From Sciscionella sediminilitoris (lineage in GTDB: Bacteria; Actinomycetota; Actinomycetes; Mycobacteriales; Pseudonocardiaceae): 38,724 bases of DNA. The position numbers and the translations under genes were made by a program. The DNA is taken from assembly GCF_000737195.2 (NCBI RefSeq), contig NZ_JALM01000130.1, forward strand, positions 1-38,724. Direction: 5' to 3'. The notes beneath the pieces are model-generated. The model worked only from the letters and a program-made list of their open reading frames with translations. It ran no database searches and had not been told where the DNA came from. This document shows positions 24,727 through 32,906 of this stretch, in pieces (the first letter of the stretch is position 1; every line of letters starts with the position of its first letter).

Positions 24727-26258
24727 CCGGCCGGATAGGCGAAGGCGCCGACCGGCATGGTCAGGTCGGCGCTGGAGGCCCCGCACTCGAGCATCCACAG
24801 TGCCGCGGCGGGGCCGAGTTCCCTGCCGAGCGCGCCGAGCGCCGCCGGATCGGGGGCAAGCGCCTGCGCCTGTGCCACACCGCCCACGAACGCGTCCGGG
24901 TCCCAGCCCTCCGGTTCGGGCCCGCCGAGGCAGCGCGCCCCTCGGGTCATCGCGTCCAGTGTCGCGGCCGGGAGTGGTTCGGTCACACCGAGAAGCCCGT
25001 GGGTGCGTTCCCCGGTCAGAATCCCCATCCAGCGCGAGCTTTCCTGGCTGGGCCGGGGACCGGTCCAGCGTGGCCGCCCGTCCAGCGCGCCGAACGTTTC
25101 CGGAGAACCGGATCCGGCCCAGTTCCCGGCCCAGGCGACGGCCAGCCCCGGGGCGCTGCGGGTGGCCGGATTGTGGAACCGGGCCATGTCCCAGCGGTTG
25201 CCGACGGCCACGGCGGCGAGGTCGTGCCGCGGCCAGACCCGCGCCTCCCACCAGAATCCCCAGGGGAACGCCGCGGTGTGCCCCCACCACCAGTCCTCGC
25301 CGAGCTCCGGATCGGCGAGCTCGAAGGTCAGCCCGGAGAACGAGCGGACGCCGTGCGGGCTCGGGCGGGGAACGCGCGGGGCCACCATCGCCGCGAGCGT
25401 GTCCCGCCGGACGATCCCGGCCTCGCCCGCGGTGGTGCGCAGCAGGGATTGCAGCAGCCGCCCGAAATCCGCCACGCTGGTGTGCATGCCGACGCCCGGA
25501 TAGGCCGCGGTGCGCAGTGGCGGGCTCGGCACACACCAGTCACCGAAGGCCATGTATCCCGTGGCATCGTGCGGCGCGGAGTTCGGTGCGGAGTGCGGTG
25601 CGGATCCGGTAGCCCACGGATTCCGGGTGCCGTCCGCGATACTCGTGTTCCGCATCCCGTTCGGGGTGAACACTTCCCGCTGTACGTGGGCACCGTAGGG
25701 TTCCCCGGTCAGGTGTTCGACGGCGCCACCGAGCACCCCGACGCCGAAACTGGAATACGAGTATGGACCGGGTTTCGTCCGCAACGGCAGTGCCCCGCCG
25801 TACTCCACCGCGCGACCGGTTTCGTGGCGGCGCCGGACGTAGTCGAGCACCGGTTCGGCCGGTGCCTCGTGCGCGGTGGCCGTGACGATATCGCCGTAGT
25901 AGCCGCCCTGGTGCGCGGCGAGCATGGCGGCGGTGACCGGTTCCGGTTCCGGGCCGCGCAGCCCCGAGGGCAGCAGCCGGTCGATCGGCGTGTCCGGTTC
26001 GGCCATTCCCGCCTCGACCAGCCGCATGAAGGCCAGCCCCGTCACGGGTTTGGTGAGCGAGCCCGCGGGCGCGGGGGTCTCGGCGGTCATCGGTGTTTCC
26101 GTTGCCAGGTCGGCGAAACCGGTGGCGGCGGTGCGCAGTTCGGTGCTGGTGGCCACCGCGACCGCGACTCCGGGGGTCCCGGTGACCGCGGCCAGCCGGG
26201 GCAGCACGGTGTCCAGCGCCGCCATCGTGTCCTCGAGCATGCGCGGCTTTCCGCTCAC
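24723..26258 (-). CDS. Class C beta-lactamase-like serine hydrolase/acyltransferase
   Basis: A 511-residue serine beta-lactamase/esterase-family protein. Ser67-x-x-Lys70 (SLTK) and Tyr168 in YSYSSFG supply the catalytic pieces, with Ser170 where classic enzymes have Asn (YxN); a HT-x motif (GHTAAF) stands where KTG is usual. No signal peptide is seen, so it is probably cytoplasmic, unlike resistance beta-lactamases. About 110-130 extra residues follow the core. The start GTG 26258 overlaps the glycosyltransferase stop as GTGA. The family includes esterases and acyl-transferring members such as LovD, so O-acylation or deacylation of the glycosylated product is possible (inference). Confidence 0.85.
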   Translation of the reverse strand: MSGKPRMLEDTMAALDTVLPRLAAVTGTPGVAVAVATSTELRTAATGFADLATETPMTAETPAPAGSLTKPVTGLAFMRLVEAGMAEPDTPIDRLLPSGLRGPEPEPVTAAMLAAHQGGYYGDIVTATAHEAPAEPVLDYVRRRHETGRAVEYGGALPLRTKPGPYSYSSFGVGVLGGAVEHLTGEPYGAHVQREVFTPNGMRNTSIADGTRNPWATGSAPHSAPNSAPHDATGYMAFGDWCVPSPPLRTAAYPGVGMHTSVADFGRLLQSLLRTTAGEAGIVRRDTLAAMVAPRVPRPSPHGVRSFSGLTFELADPELGEDWWWGHTAAFPWGFWWEARVWPRHDLAAVAVGNRWDMARFHNPATRSAPGLAVAWAGNWAGSGSPETFGALDGRPRWTGPRPSQESSRWMGILTGERTHGLLGVTEPLPAATLDAMTRGARCLGGPEPEGWDPDAFVGGVAQAQALAPDPAALGALGRELGPAAALWMLECGASSADLTMPVGAFAYPAG

Positions 26259-27460
26259 CGCAGGAGCTCGAGCAACCGGTTCGCGGCCACTTCCGCCCCA
26301 TCGGTGCGGATCTCGGTGCCCACCTGCCTCGCCCGGTCCCTGGCTTCGGGTGCCAGGACCGTTTTCAGCGCCGCACTCAGGGATTCCCCGGTCACCGCGG
26401 GGCCGTCGAGCGCCACCCCGATGCCCAGGTCCGCCACCCGTCCGGCCCAGTATGGGGTGTCCGCCAGCTGGATGGCCGCCACCACCTGCGGTGTGCCCGC
26501 TTTCGCCGCCGTCAGCGTGGTTCCCGCTCCTCCGTGGTGCACGACGGCGGCCACCCTGGTGAACAGCCGCTGCTGGTTCACCTCACCGAGCGCGAAGCAG
26601 TCCTCGTGCTCGCCGATGACCTCCAGATCCGCGCGGTTGCCGGAAACGAGCGCCCGTCTGCCGTGCGCGCGGATCGCCTCGACCGCCCGGCGGACGATGT
26701 CCGGGGACGGGCGCACGCTGCCGAAGCCCACGTAGACCGGCGGCTCCCCCGCGTCCAGGAACGCCACCAGCTCGTCCGGAAGCGGGCGCTCGTCCGGCAG
26801 CGTCCAGGCTCCCGTCTGCACCACGTCGAGGTCCGGGATTTCCCGCCACGGCCCCAGAACCGGGTCCGCGGCCAGCCACGGCCGTTCGGTGTAGACGTGG
26901 TCGCGCACATTGTCCACCGGGGGCAGGCCGAGCGCGGACCGATGGCCGTTGAGCGTCTCCTTGAACTGCGCGTTCACCTGCTCGGCATCGCGGCGCCACA
27001 GTGCCGGATTGTCGCTCTCCTCCGGTTCCGGCCAGCCCGAGCGCGGCGGCGGCGCGTGGTGCGGTGAGGGCAGGTTGATCGCCGAATAACTGGTGTACAC
27101 ATAGGGAATTCCCGCGGACTCGGCAACGGACCGGGTGGCGATCTGGGCCAGTCCGGCCGCCACCACGGCGTCACAGTCCTCGAACGCCGCGGGAAAGGCG
27201 GCGAACTGCGCGTCGACCAGTTCGGTCCGGTACCGGGCGAATTCCTCGGCCGATGGCGGTGTCTTCCGGCGCATCAGGTTTCCCACCGGTGGACCGACCG
27301 GGACCAGCGGTATGCCGAAACCGCCCAGTTGCCCGGCGAAATCCTCGTCCGAGGGGGTGCACATCCGCACCTGTACGCCGAGTGTCCGGAGCCGTACCGC
27401 GAGTGCCACCAACGGTTCGACGTCGCCACGTGTCCCGTACGTGGACAACAGCACTCGCAT
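26255..27460 (-). CDS. GT-B glycosyltransferase (vancomycin GtfA-E type, family GT1)
   Basis: A 401-residue glycosyltransferase, the typical length of the family. The N-terminus MRVLLSTYGTRGDVEPLVAL is that of vancomycin-type natural-product glycosyltransferases; the nucleotide-sugar domain has YVGFGSVRP (about 240) and HHGGAGTT (residues 308-315), followed by an AAIQLADTPYWAGRV donor segment. ATG 27460 follows GAGAGGGG. It probably moves a deoxysugar from its NDP form onto the polyketide. No Cys-less P450-like helper, as needed by DesVII-type enzymes, is present. Coupled with the serine hydrolase downstream and divergent from the nucleotidyltransferase. A self-protective glycosylation role cannot be excluded. 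Confidence 0.93.
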   Translation of the reverse strand: MRVLLSTYGTRGDVEPLVALAVRLRTLGVQVRMCTPSDEDFAGQLGGFGIPLVPVGPPVGNLMRRKTPPSAEEFARYRTELVDAQFAAFPAAFEDCDAVVAAGLAQIATRSVAESAGIPYVYTSYSAINLPSPHHAPPPRSGWPEPEESDNPALWRRDAEQVNAQFKETLNGHRSALGLPPVDNVRDHVYTERPWLAADPVLGPWREIPDLDVVQTGAWTLPDERPLPDELVAFLDAGEPPVYVGFGSVRPSPDIVRRAVEAIRAHGRRALVSGNRADLEVIGEHEDCFALGEVNQQRLFTRVAAVVHHGGAGTTLTAAKAGTPQVVAAIQLADTPYWAGRVADLGIGVALDGPAVTGESLSAALKTVLAPEARDRARQVGTEIRTDGAEVAANRLLELLR

Positions 27461-27507
27461 GGACGCCCCTCTCGTTCCGTTGACACAGCAGCCTCCTGTG
27501 CCCATCC

Positions 27508-27537
27508 ACACTATCCAGATGTTCCCTCTCGCGTGAA
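27508..27537 (-). promoter_or_regulatory. Possible promoter of the glycosyltransferase operon
   Basis: On the minus strand TTCACG (27537-27532) and TAGTGT (27513-27508) are separated by 18 bases, a fair sigma-70-type pair about 48 bp before the start. On the other strand a perfect TTGACA lies at 27480-27485 but without a good -10. Confidence 0.3.
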
Positions 27538-27591
27538 GCAGTCCCCGGTGGCTACGGTGGGCCTTCCCGATCGACGGTGGAGGACCAATCG

Positions 27592-28290
27592 ATGCTCGGC
27601 TCGCGCACTCCGGATGTTTCGATCGTCTTGCCCTGTGCCGGGTTCGGGACACGCTTCGGAGCGCCGTATTCGAAGGAGCTGCACTGCCTCGCCCCCGGGA
27701 TCACCGTGCTGGACCGCAGCCTGGAGGCCGTGGTCGAGCTGGCCAAGAGCGGACTGCATGTGCGTGTGGTCGTCGTGTTCGGGACACACAAGCTGGACAC
27801 GGTGAACTATCTCGCGCGCTACGCCGACCTGCTGCACTTCGTGTTCGTGTTCCAGGACGAATTGGCGCAGCCGGGGCTGGACGGGGCGGTGCGGACCGCG
27901 CTGCCGATGACTCAGGGCCCGGTCGCGCTCGTCCTTCCGGACATCGTGCTCGACGGACCGGGCAGCGCGGAAAGCCTGAGCACCGCATTACGCCGAACGG
28001 CGGTCGCGGGATGGAGCGTGGTGGCCGCGGAGGAACGGAATCCCGGAACCCTGCGGCACATGGGCGCGCTGGCACTGACCGAGGGCGACGGGTTCGTCAC
28101 CGTCGATGCGGCCACCGACAAGCCCGCGGACCCGACCGGGTTCAACGCGTTCTGGGGCATGGTGGCGGCTTCCGAGGAGCAGGCGCACCGCTTGCCCGAT
28201 GTGGTGAGCAGCGGAGTGCCCAGCCCGCTGCCCGGCGCGGTCGCCGTTCTGGTGGAGCACATCGTCAACTACAACACCACCGAGGGCTGA
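27592..28290 (+). CDS. Short nucleotidyltransferase (NTP-transferase fold)
   Basis: A 232-residue protein with the signature of sugar-phosphate nucleotidyltransferases: VLPCAGFGTRFG (GxGTRxG) near the N-terminus, then SKEL with the conserved Lys, and LVLPDIVLDGP as the metal-binding acidic segment. It is shorter than glucose-1-phosphate thymidylyltransferases (about 290), lacking the C-terminal part. ATG 27592 is preferred over GTG 27577 because GGAGG lies about 8 bases before it. It is divergent from the glycosyltransferase gene, suggesting activation of a sugar or other phosphate for that enzyme (inference). Its end overlaps the convergent amidase by 22 bp. Confidence 0.82.
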   Translation: MLGSRTPDVSIVLPCAGFGTRFGAPYSKELHCLAPGITVLDRSLEAVVELAKSGLHVRVVVVFGTHKLDTVNYLARYADLLHFVFVFQDELAQPGLDGAVRTALPMTQGPVALVLPDIVLDGPGSAESLSTALRRTAVAGWSVVAAEERNPGTLRHMGALALTEGDGFVTVDAATDKPADPTGFNAFWGMVAASEEQAHRLPDVVSSGVPSPLPGAVAVLVEHIVNYNTTEG

Positions 28291-29744
28291 TCCCACGGCC
28301 GCGCGGTTTCCAGTTCGGCGGCCAGGCGCAGCAGGAGTCCTTCCCCGCCCGGCGGGGCGATGAACTGCACGCCGAGCGGAAGCCCGTCCCCGGTCCGGTA
28401 CAACGGCACCGTCGCCGCGGGCCGTCCGGTGATGTTGGCCAGTTGGGTATAGGGCGCCCAGGAAAGCTGGCGACGGGCGATCCGGTCGAGCACGCCGAGC
28501 CGGGTGAGCAGGCCGACGGTCCCGCTCGCCAGGAAGGCCCGGGCGGCCGCGCGTTCTGCGGCCGGGGTGCGCAGGCTCCCGATCGGTAACGGTGCTCGCG
28601 CCAGTGCCGGGGTGAGCAGGACATCGAACTCGCGGTGCACCTCGGCGAGCCGGATCCGGGCGCGCTGCCAGTTCTCGATGGCCCTGCTCAGTTCCGGCGC
28701 CCGGATGCCACGCCCGGCAGCGGCCGCGAGCAGCGTATCGAGCTCGAAACCGTTGCGGCCACGCGATCCCCGCCCCTGCTCCCCGACATCGACCGCGATC
28801 TGCACCAGAAACGGCACGAGGAAATCCCGGATGGTGTCCGGGCCGTACACCTCGGTCCGCACCCGCGCCACCTCGTGTCCCAGTCCGGACAACAGGTTCG
28901 CCGCGTCCCGGAGCGCCGCGGTCGCCTCCGGAGCGGGCGCGGTGCCGAGGATCGAATCGGTCTGCCAGCCGATGCGCAACCGGCCGGGATCCTTGCCCAC
29001 CTCGCCGAGATACGAGCCCGCGGGAAACGCGGATGCGAAGGGCGCCAACGGATCCGGCCCGGTGAGCACATCGAGCATGGCCGCACTGTCGCGGACCGTC
29101 CTGGAGATCACGCCGTGCGTGGCCGAGCCGTTGATCAGTTCGCCGTTCCGGGGACCGGCCGGAATGAGCCCGCGGCCCGGTTTGAGGCCGAACACTCCGC
29201 AACACGCTGCCGGGATCCGGATGGAACCGCCCCCATCGCTGGCCCCGGCCACGGGCACGATGCCCGCGGCCACCGCGGCCGCGGCACCGCCGGAGGAACC
29301 GCCCGGGGTGCGGCGCGGATCCCACGGATTGCGCGCGGGACCGAACAATTCCGGTTCGGTCACGGCCTTCGCCCCGAACTCCGAGGTGTTGGTCTTGCCG
29401 AAGATGACGAGCCCGGCGTCGAGCCACCGTTGCACCACGGTGGCATGCTGCCCGGCGGGAGTCCCCGAGCGAGCGCGTGAGCCCGCCGTGGTCGGCGCTC
29501 CGGCGAAATCCTGGCCGAGGTCCTTGAGCAGGAACGGCACCCCGGCGAAGGGTCCGGTCAGGTTTTCCGCCAGCCGCGCGGTGGCCTGCCGTTCCAGCAG
29601 CCGCACGACCGCGTTGAGCTTCGGGTTGAGCTCCTTCGTGCGCCGCAGCGCGGTTTCCAGCAATTCGCGGGCACTCACCTGTCCGTCCGCCACCGCCGCG
29701 GCCATGCCCAGCCCGTCCAGCGCGGTGTACTCCGCGTCATGCAC
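28269..29744 (-). CDS. Amidase (amidase-signature family)
   Basis: A 491-residue amidase-signature enzyme with the full Ser-cisSer-Lys triad: Lys74 (FLLKDLG), Ser150/151 in PGGSSGG and nucleophile Ser174 in GGGSIRIPA. No signal peptide. The GTG start at 29744 overlaps the preceding small gene's stop (GTGCATGA). Third gene of an operon with SnoaL-like and small membrane protein genes. It hydrolyses an unknown amide; the family ranges from amino-acid amides to aryl amides. Whether it belongs to the polyketide cluster is doubtful. Confidence 0.93.
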   Translation of the reverse strand: MHDAEYTALDGLGMAAAVADGQVSARELLETALRRTKELNPKLNAVVRLLERQATARLAENLTGPFAGVPFLLKDLGQDFAGAPTTAGSRARSGTPAGQHATVVQRWLDAGLVIFGKTNTSEFGAKAVTEPELFGPARNPWDPRRTPGGSSGGAAAAVAAGIVPVAGASDGGGSIRIPAACCGVFGLKPGRGLIPAGPRNGELINGSATHGVISRTVRDSAAMLDVLTGPDPLAPFASAFPAGSYLGEVGKDPGRLRIGWQTDSILGTAPAPEATAALRDAANLLSGLGHEVARVRTEVYGPDTIRDFLVPFLVQIAVDVGEQGRGSRGRNGFELDTLLAAAAGRGIRAPELSRAIENWQRARIRLAEVHREFDVLLTPALARAPLPIGSLRTPAAERAAARAFLASGTVGLLTRLGVLDRIARRQLSWAPYTQLANITGRPAATVPLYRTGDGLPLGVQFIAPPGGEGLLLRLAAELETARPWDQPSVVL

Positions 29745-30135
29745 CGCCGTCGCGGGCTTTCCCCTCGGGACTGCGGGCCAGCGCGGCGAGCCCGGTCAGG
29801 GCGAAGAACGCCGCAGCCCCGCCGATCAGGGCCGCGCCCCGCGGGGTGACTCCGGAACGGCTGCCCCGCAGCACGGCCGCCGTATCGGCGGCATCGGAGA
29901 GCAGACCGAGGCGCAGCCCGCTTTCCCGGACGGCCGGATCGGCGCTGAGCGTGGCCACCGCGAGGGCCGCGTCCCGGATACCGAACATCCGCGCCAGCGT
30001 TCCGCCATCGGCCGGATCGGTACGGATACCGAGCGAGCGGGGTGCGATTCCGGGCCGGGCGAAGGTGGACAGCCCGACGATCAGCCGGGTGACCCCGAGG
30101 CCGCGGACGACCAGGGCGCGCGTACGGGGATTCAT
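29737..30135 (-). CDS. Small membrane protein (DUF4267-like)
   Basis: A 132-residue protein with an Arg-rich start, a weakly hydrophobic N-terminal helix, and a clear hydrophobic helix near the C-terminus (ALIGGAAAFFALTGLAALA). The ARPGIAPRSLGI segment and the conserved RMFGIRDAALAVATL resemble a widespread actinobacterial family of unknown function. ATG 30135 follows AGGAGA and overlaps the upstream stop (ATGA). Function unknown. Confidence 0.75.
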   Translation of the reverse strand: MNPRTRALVVRGLGVTRLIVGLSTFARPGIAPRSLGIRTDPADGGTLARMFGIRDAALAVATLSADPAVRESGLRLGLLSDAADTAAVLRGSRSGVTPRGAALIGGAAAFFALTGLAALARSPEGKARDGGA

Positions 30136-30602
30136 CGTTTCTCCTTGTCGCTGAGGAATTTCCGCCTGCCGAGCAGCGGGCCGAGCCCGGAGCGCCACCA
30201 TGGCAACCAGGTGGACGGGCGCCGGGCGAGCATGGCGGCGACCGGTGCGGGGTCGAAGAACGACTCGCGGGCCACGGCGACTCCGTTCGGATCGAGGCGC
30301 AATCGGTCCACGGCAACGAAACTCAGCGGTTTGCCGCCGAGCGTGGCGGTGAGCCGCAGCTGGATGAACAGCCGCTCCTCGGCTCCGGCCCAGTCGAGCA
30401 CTTCTCCGTGCAGGTCCGGGAGAAAAGCGAGCAGCCGGGCGATTTCCCGCTGCCACAACTGCCTTCCCCGGCCACAGCGCAGCAGTGGCTGGGTCAGCTC
30501 GATGTCCGGGGCCAGTAACCCGTCCCAGGCATGAGGCTCCGGGCGGCGCCAGCCCTTCGCGAAGGCCTCGACGGCCTGCTCGTGCAGCGCGGCCCAGCTC
30601 AT
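30132..30602 (-). CDS. SnoaL/NTF2-like protein
   Basis: A 156-residue protein with the length and pattern of the NTF2-like (SnoaL, polyketide cyclase-like) fold: an N-terminal helix with HAWDGLLAPDIELTQPL, a middle strand pair EERLFIQLRLTATLGGKPL, and VAVDRLRLDPNGVAVARESFFDP. ATG 30602 follows CGGAGTG. First of three coupled genes under a divergent TetR. Folds of this kind include cyclases and hydrolases, but many are uncharacterised, and a polyketide cyclase role is not shown here. Confidence 0.78.
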   Translation of the reverse strand: MSWAALHEQAVEAFAKGWRRPEPHAWDGLLAPDIELTQPLLRCGRGRQLWQREIARLLAFLPDLHGEVLDWAGAEERLFIQLRLTATLGGKPLSFVAVDRLRLDPNGVAVARESFFDPAPVAAMLARRPSTWLPWWRSGLGPLLGRRKFLSDKEKR

Positions 30603-30618
30603 CGGACACTCCGGTTGA

Positions 30619-30649
30619 TACCTTTGGTACCGGTGATACTCATAGTATC
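30619..30649. promoter_or_regulatory. Tandem palindromes between SnoaL operon and TetR gene
   Basis: TACC-TTT-GGTA (30619-30629) and GATACT-CAT-AGTATC (30635-30649) are perfect inverted repeats in the 66-bp divergent gap. They are typical of TetR operators and probably let the TetR protein control both itself and the SnoaL operon. Confidence 0.55.
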
Positions 30650-30668
30650 GCAGTATATGGTGGGTACC

Positions 30669-31268
30669 ATGACCGAAGTCAAGCCTCAACGCCTCGACTA
30701 CGTGGAGCAGACCCGGACCTCCGTGCTCGAGGCTGCCGAACGGTTGTTCATCGAGGACGGTTACCGCCGTACCTCACTGGACGCGGTCGGCGCCGCGGCC
30801 CGGTTCACCAAGGGCGCGGTCTACCGGCATTTCAAGGACAAACAGACCCTGTTCGAGGCGGTCTTCGAACGCGTGGAGACCGAGACCATGGCCGCCCTGC
30901 TCGCCGAGACGAAGCGGGGCGGCGATCTGTGGGGCTCGGCCATCGGTGCCATGGCGGGTTATCTGGAAGCCTGCACGGCGAGCCGGTACCGGCGCATCGT
31001 GCTCGAGGAGGGTCCGACCGTGCTCGGCTGGGCACGGTGGCGGGAGCTGGACCGGCGGTTCACCGAGGCGCTGCTGGACCGGCTGCTCGAAGACCTGATG
31101 AACGAGGGCCACATCCCGCGGTATCCGGTCGATCTGCTCGCCCGCCTGTGCTGCGCGCTGATCGGCGAGGCGGGCCTGGCCATCGCGGCCACCGAGGATC
31201 CCGGGCAGGCGCGCGAGCAGACCCTGGACATCCTCACCCGTCTACTGTCCGGCCTGCGCCTGAACTGA
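30669..31268 (+). CDS. TetR-family transcriptional regulator
   Basis: A 199-residue TetR repressor. The N-terminal HTH (about 18-60) contains AAERLFIEDGYRRTSLDAVG and TKGAVYRHFKDKQTLFEAVF, both standard for the family; the rest is the ligand-binding helical domain. ATG 30669 has GGTGGG upstream; ATG 30657 is an alternative. It diverges from the SnoaL-like/membrane protein/amidase operon. Its end overlaps the convergent sensor-domain gene by 35 bp. Confidence 0.92.
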   Translation: MTEVKPQRLDYVEQTRTSVLEAAERLFIEDGYRRTSLDAVGAAARFTKGAVYRHFKDKQTLFEAVFERVETETMAALLAETKRGGDLWGSAIGAMAGYLEACTASRYRRIVLEEGPTVLGWARWRELDRRFTEALLDRLLEDLMNEGHIPRYPVDLLARLCCALIGEAGLAIAATEDPGQAREQTLDILTRLLSGLRLN

Positions 31269-31887
31269 CCGGCTCCACGGGCCGACCCCGCACGACGGGC
31301 GGGTTCAGCACGGCGCGGCCGATGCGCGCGCCGAGAAGGGTCAGCGGCGGCACGACGAGGATCCACACCGCGGCGGCGAGCACCAGCTGGATGGCACCCC
31401 ATTCCAGCGCACCCGGCCAGTCGGTCACCGCGACCCCGAGGAACTGCACTTCCCCGGCCAGCGGCGGGGTCCACCAGAACGCCGCCGCGAGCACGGTCCC
31501 GATGGAGACCCCGGCCCCGGCGAGGGCCACGATCCCGGTCAGCACACCGGCAATGGCGTGGGTGCACAGCCAGCCCAGCTCCCGCCGGGTCGCCGGGTCG
31601 GCCAGCTGACGCCGCAGCACGGCCCAGCCGGATCCGGCCTGCTGTGGCCGGGACGTGCTGTCCTGCCCGAGCAGCCCGGCGGCGCGCCGTTCGTGCCAGC
31701 AAGCCCAGACACGCAGGAAACGCAATGCGGCAGGCAACAGCACGAGGCCGATACCGAGCAGGCAGGTCAACGCACAGACCAGCAGCACGGGCAGGAAAAC
31801 CAGGCTGGCCAGGCCGGTGAGCAGGCCGAGAAGGGCGTGCACGGTGGTCTCGCCGATACGGGATCCATAGTGATTCATCGGGTTCAT
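31234..31887 (-). CDS. Stand-alone membrane sensor-domain protein
   Basis: A 217-residue integral membrane protein with about four transmembrane helices in two hairpins: residues 15-60 (LLTGLASLVFLPVLLVCALT and following) and 105-185. It resembles the putative sensor domain usually fused to actinobacterial histidine kinases, but no kinase domain follows and none is nearby. ATG 31887 overlaps the upstream stop (ATGA); ATG 31878 is an alternative. Function unknown; perhaps it relays a signal through its partner gene or ArsR-type neighbour. Confidence 0.75.
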   Translation of the reverse strand: MNPMNHYGSRIGETTVHALLGLLTGLASLVFLPVLLVCALTCLLGIGLVLLPAALRFLRVWACWHERRAAGLLGQDSTSRPQQAGSGWAVLRRQLADPATRRELGWLCTHAIAGVLTGIVALAGAGVSIGTVLAAAFWWTPPLAGEVQFLGVAVTDWPGALEWGAIQLVLAAAVWILVVPPLTLLGARIGRAVLNPPVVRGRPVEPVSSGAGRTVDG

Positions 31888-32258
31888 CTCCGATCTCCGG
31901 TCAGCACTCGCAGCTCGTCGACAAGGGAATGGGCCGCCGTCGTGGAAAGCAGGAGTTCGTCGAAATCGGCTCCACGGGACCGATCGCAGCCCAGTCGCAG
32001 GATGGGCGTGCCGCGCCGGATCGTCACGAGGCGGCGTTCCCCGCGCCGCGCGCGGATCCAGATGCCGATCCTGACCAGGCCGGAGACGACCAGCCCCCCA
32101 TGGCGCAGTCCCATCGGTTCGGCGATCCAGTCGTCGACCGCCTCGGCGGTACACACCGCGTCGAGCGGAACATCCACGGCGCGGCGGCGGATCAGCGGCA
32201 CCTCCCAACCGGACAACCGCACCAGCACAGAGTTCGCCGTGACCGTCACGTCAGCCAT
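31884..32258 (-). CDS. Hypothetical beta-rich protein
   Basis: A 124-residue soluble protein beginning MADVTVTANSVLVRLSGWEV, with alternating short strands and paired basic patches (LIRRRAVDVPLDAV; RRGERRLVTIRRG), somewhat like a bacterial PH domain. No known motif. ATG 32258 follows AGGAGA, and its stop overlaps the sensor-domain start, so the two are coupled. Divergent from the ArsR-type regulator. Confidence 0.7.
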   Translation of the reverse strand: MADVTVTANSVLVRLSGWEVPLIRRRAVDVPLDAVCTAEAVDDWIAEPMGLRHGGLVVSGLVRIGIWIRARRGERRLVTIRRGTPILRLGCDRSRGADFDELLLSTTAAHSLVDELRVLTGDRR

Positions 32259-32351
32259 CTTTTCTCCTGTTCCCGCGCGTTGACCCGCAGCGTCAGGACC
32301 ATTATTATCATGCTTGATAGTATTCGCAAGTATGAGAACGGAACTTCTGTG

Positions 32352-32897
32352 ATGGCTGCCTGGTCGACGCTCGAGACGGTGCTGCATCCGGTCCGGCTGC
32401 GGATTCTGCAGCTGGTGGCCGGCAGGACGATCACCACAAGTGAGCTCAACAAGGCACTGCCGGACATCGCGCCCGCGACGATCTACCGCCATGTCGCGGC
32501 ACTACTGGACACCGGCGTGCTGACCGTGGTCGCCCAGCGTCAGCTCCGCGGCGGCACCGAACGCACGCTCGCCCTCGGCGACGAAGCCGCCCAGGGAGAC
32601 CAGGAGGACATCGGCGCCCTCTCCACGGAACAGCACCAGCGCTTGTTCGCGGTCTTCCTCGCACACCTGGCCACGGAGTTCGACGGGTTCATCGAATCCG
32701 AGCAGGACGACCGGATGGACCTTTTCGGGTACCACCAGTCGATGCTGTACCTGAGCCCGGAGGATCTGCCGCACCTGCAGACCCGGCTGATGGAGCTGCT
32801 CTCGCCCTATCTCGCCCCGCGCAGCGGCACCGAGCACCGGGTGAGCCTGGCGACGCTGCTGATCCCGGAGACCGACCACTCGAAGCCGGAGGAATGA
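32352..32897 (+). CDS. ArsR-like winged-helix regulator
   Basis: A 181-residue winged-helix protein. The DNA-binding domain is at residues 3-75 (VLHPVRLRILQLVAGR, then ATIYRHVAALLDTGVLTVV), typical of ArsR-related HTH proteins acting on a neighbouring membrane gene; the C-terminal half is helical. No metal-binding Cys pair is seen. ATG 32352 or GTG 32349 fits the family N-terminus; an ATG at 32310 would add 14 residues. Divergent from the sensor-domain pair, which it probably controls (inference). Confidence 0.85.
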   Translation: MAAWSTLETVLHPVRLRILQLVAGRTITTSELNKALPDIAPATIYRHVAALLDTGVLTVVAQRQLRGGTERTLALGDEAAQGDQEDIGALSTEQHQRLFAVFLAHLATEFDGFIESEQDDRMDLFGYHQSMLYLSPEDLPHLQTRLMELLSPYLAPRSGTEHRVSLATLLIPETDHSKPEE

Positions 32898-32906
32898 CCG
32901 GCCGCG

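Noticed and set aside
26255-27460. Macrolide-inactivating glycosyltransferase as sole role
   Set aside because: The sequence resembles vancomycin-type biosynthetic enzymes and the neighbours are tailoring-like. A resistance role cannot be excluded but has no direct support.
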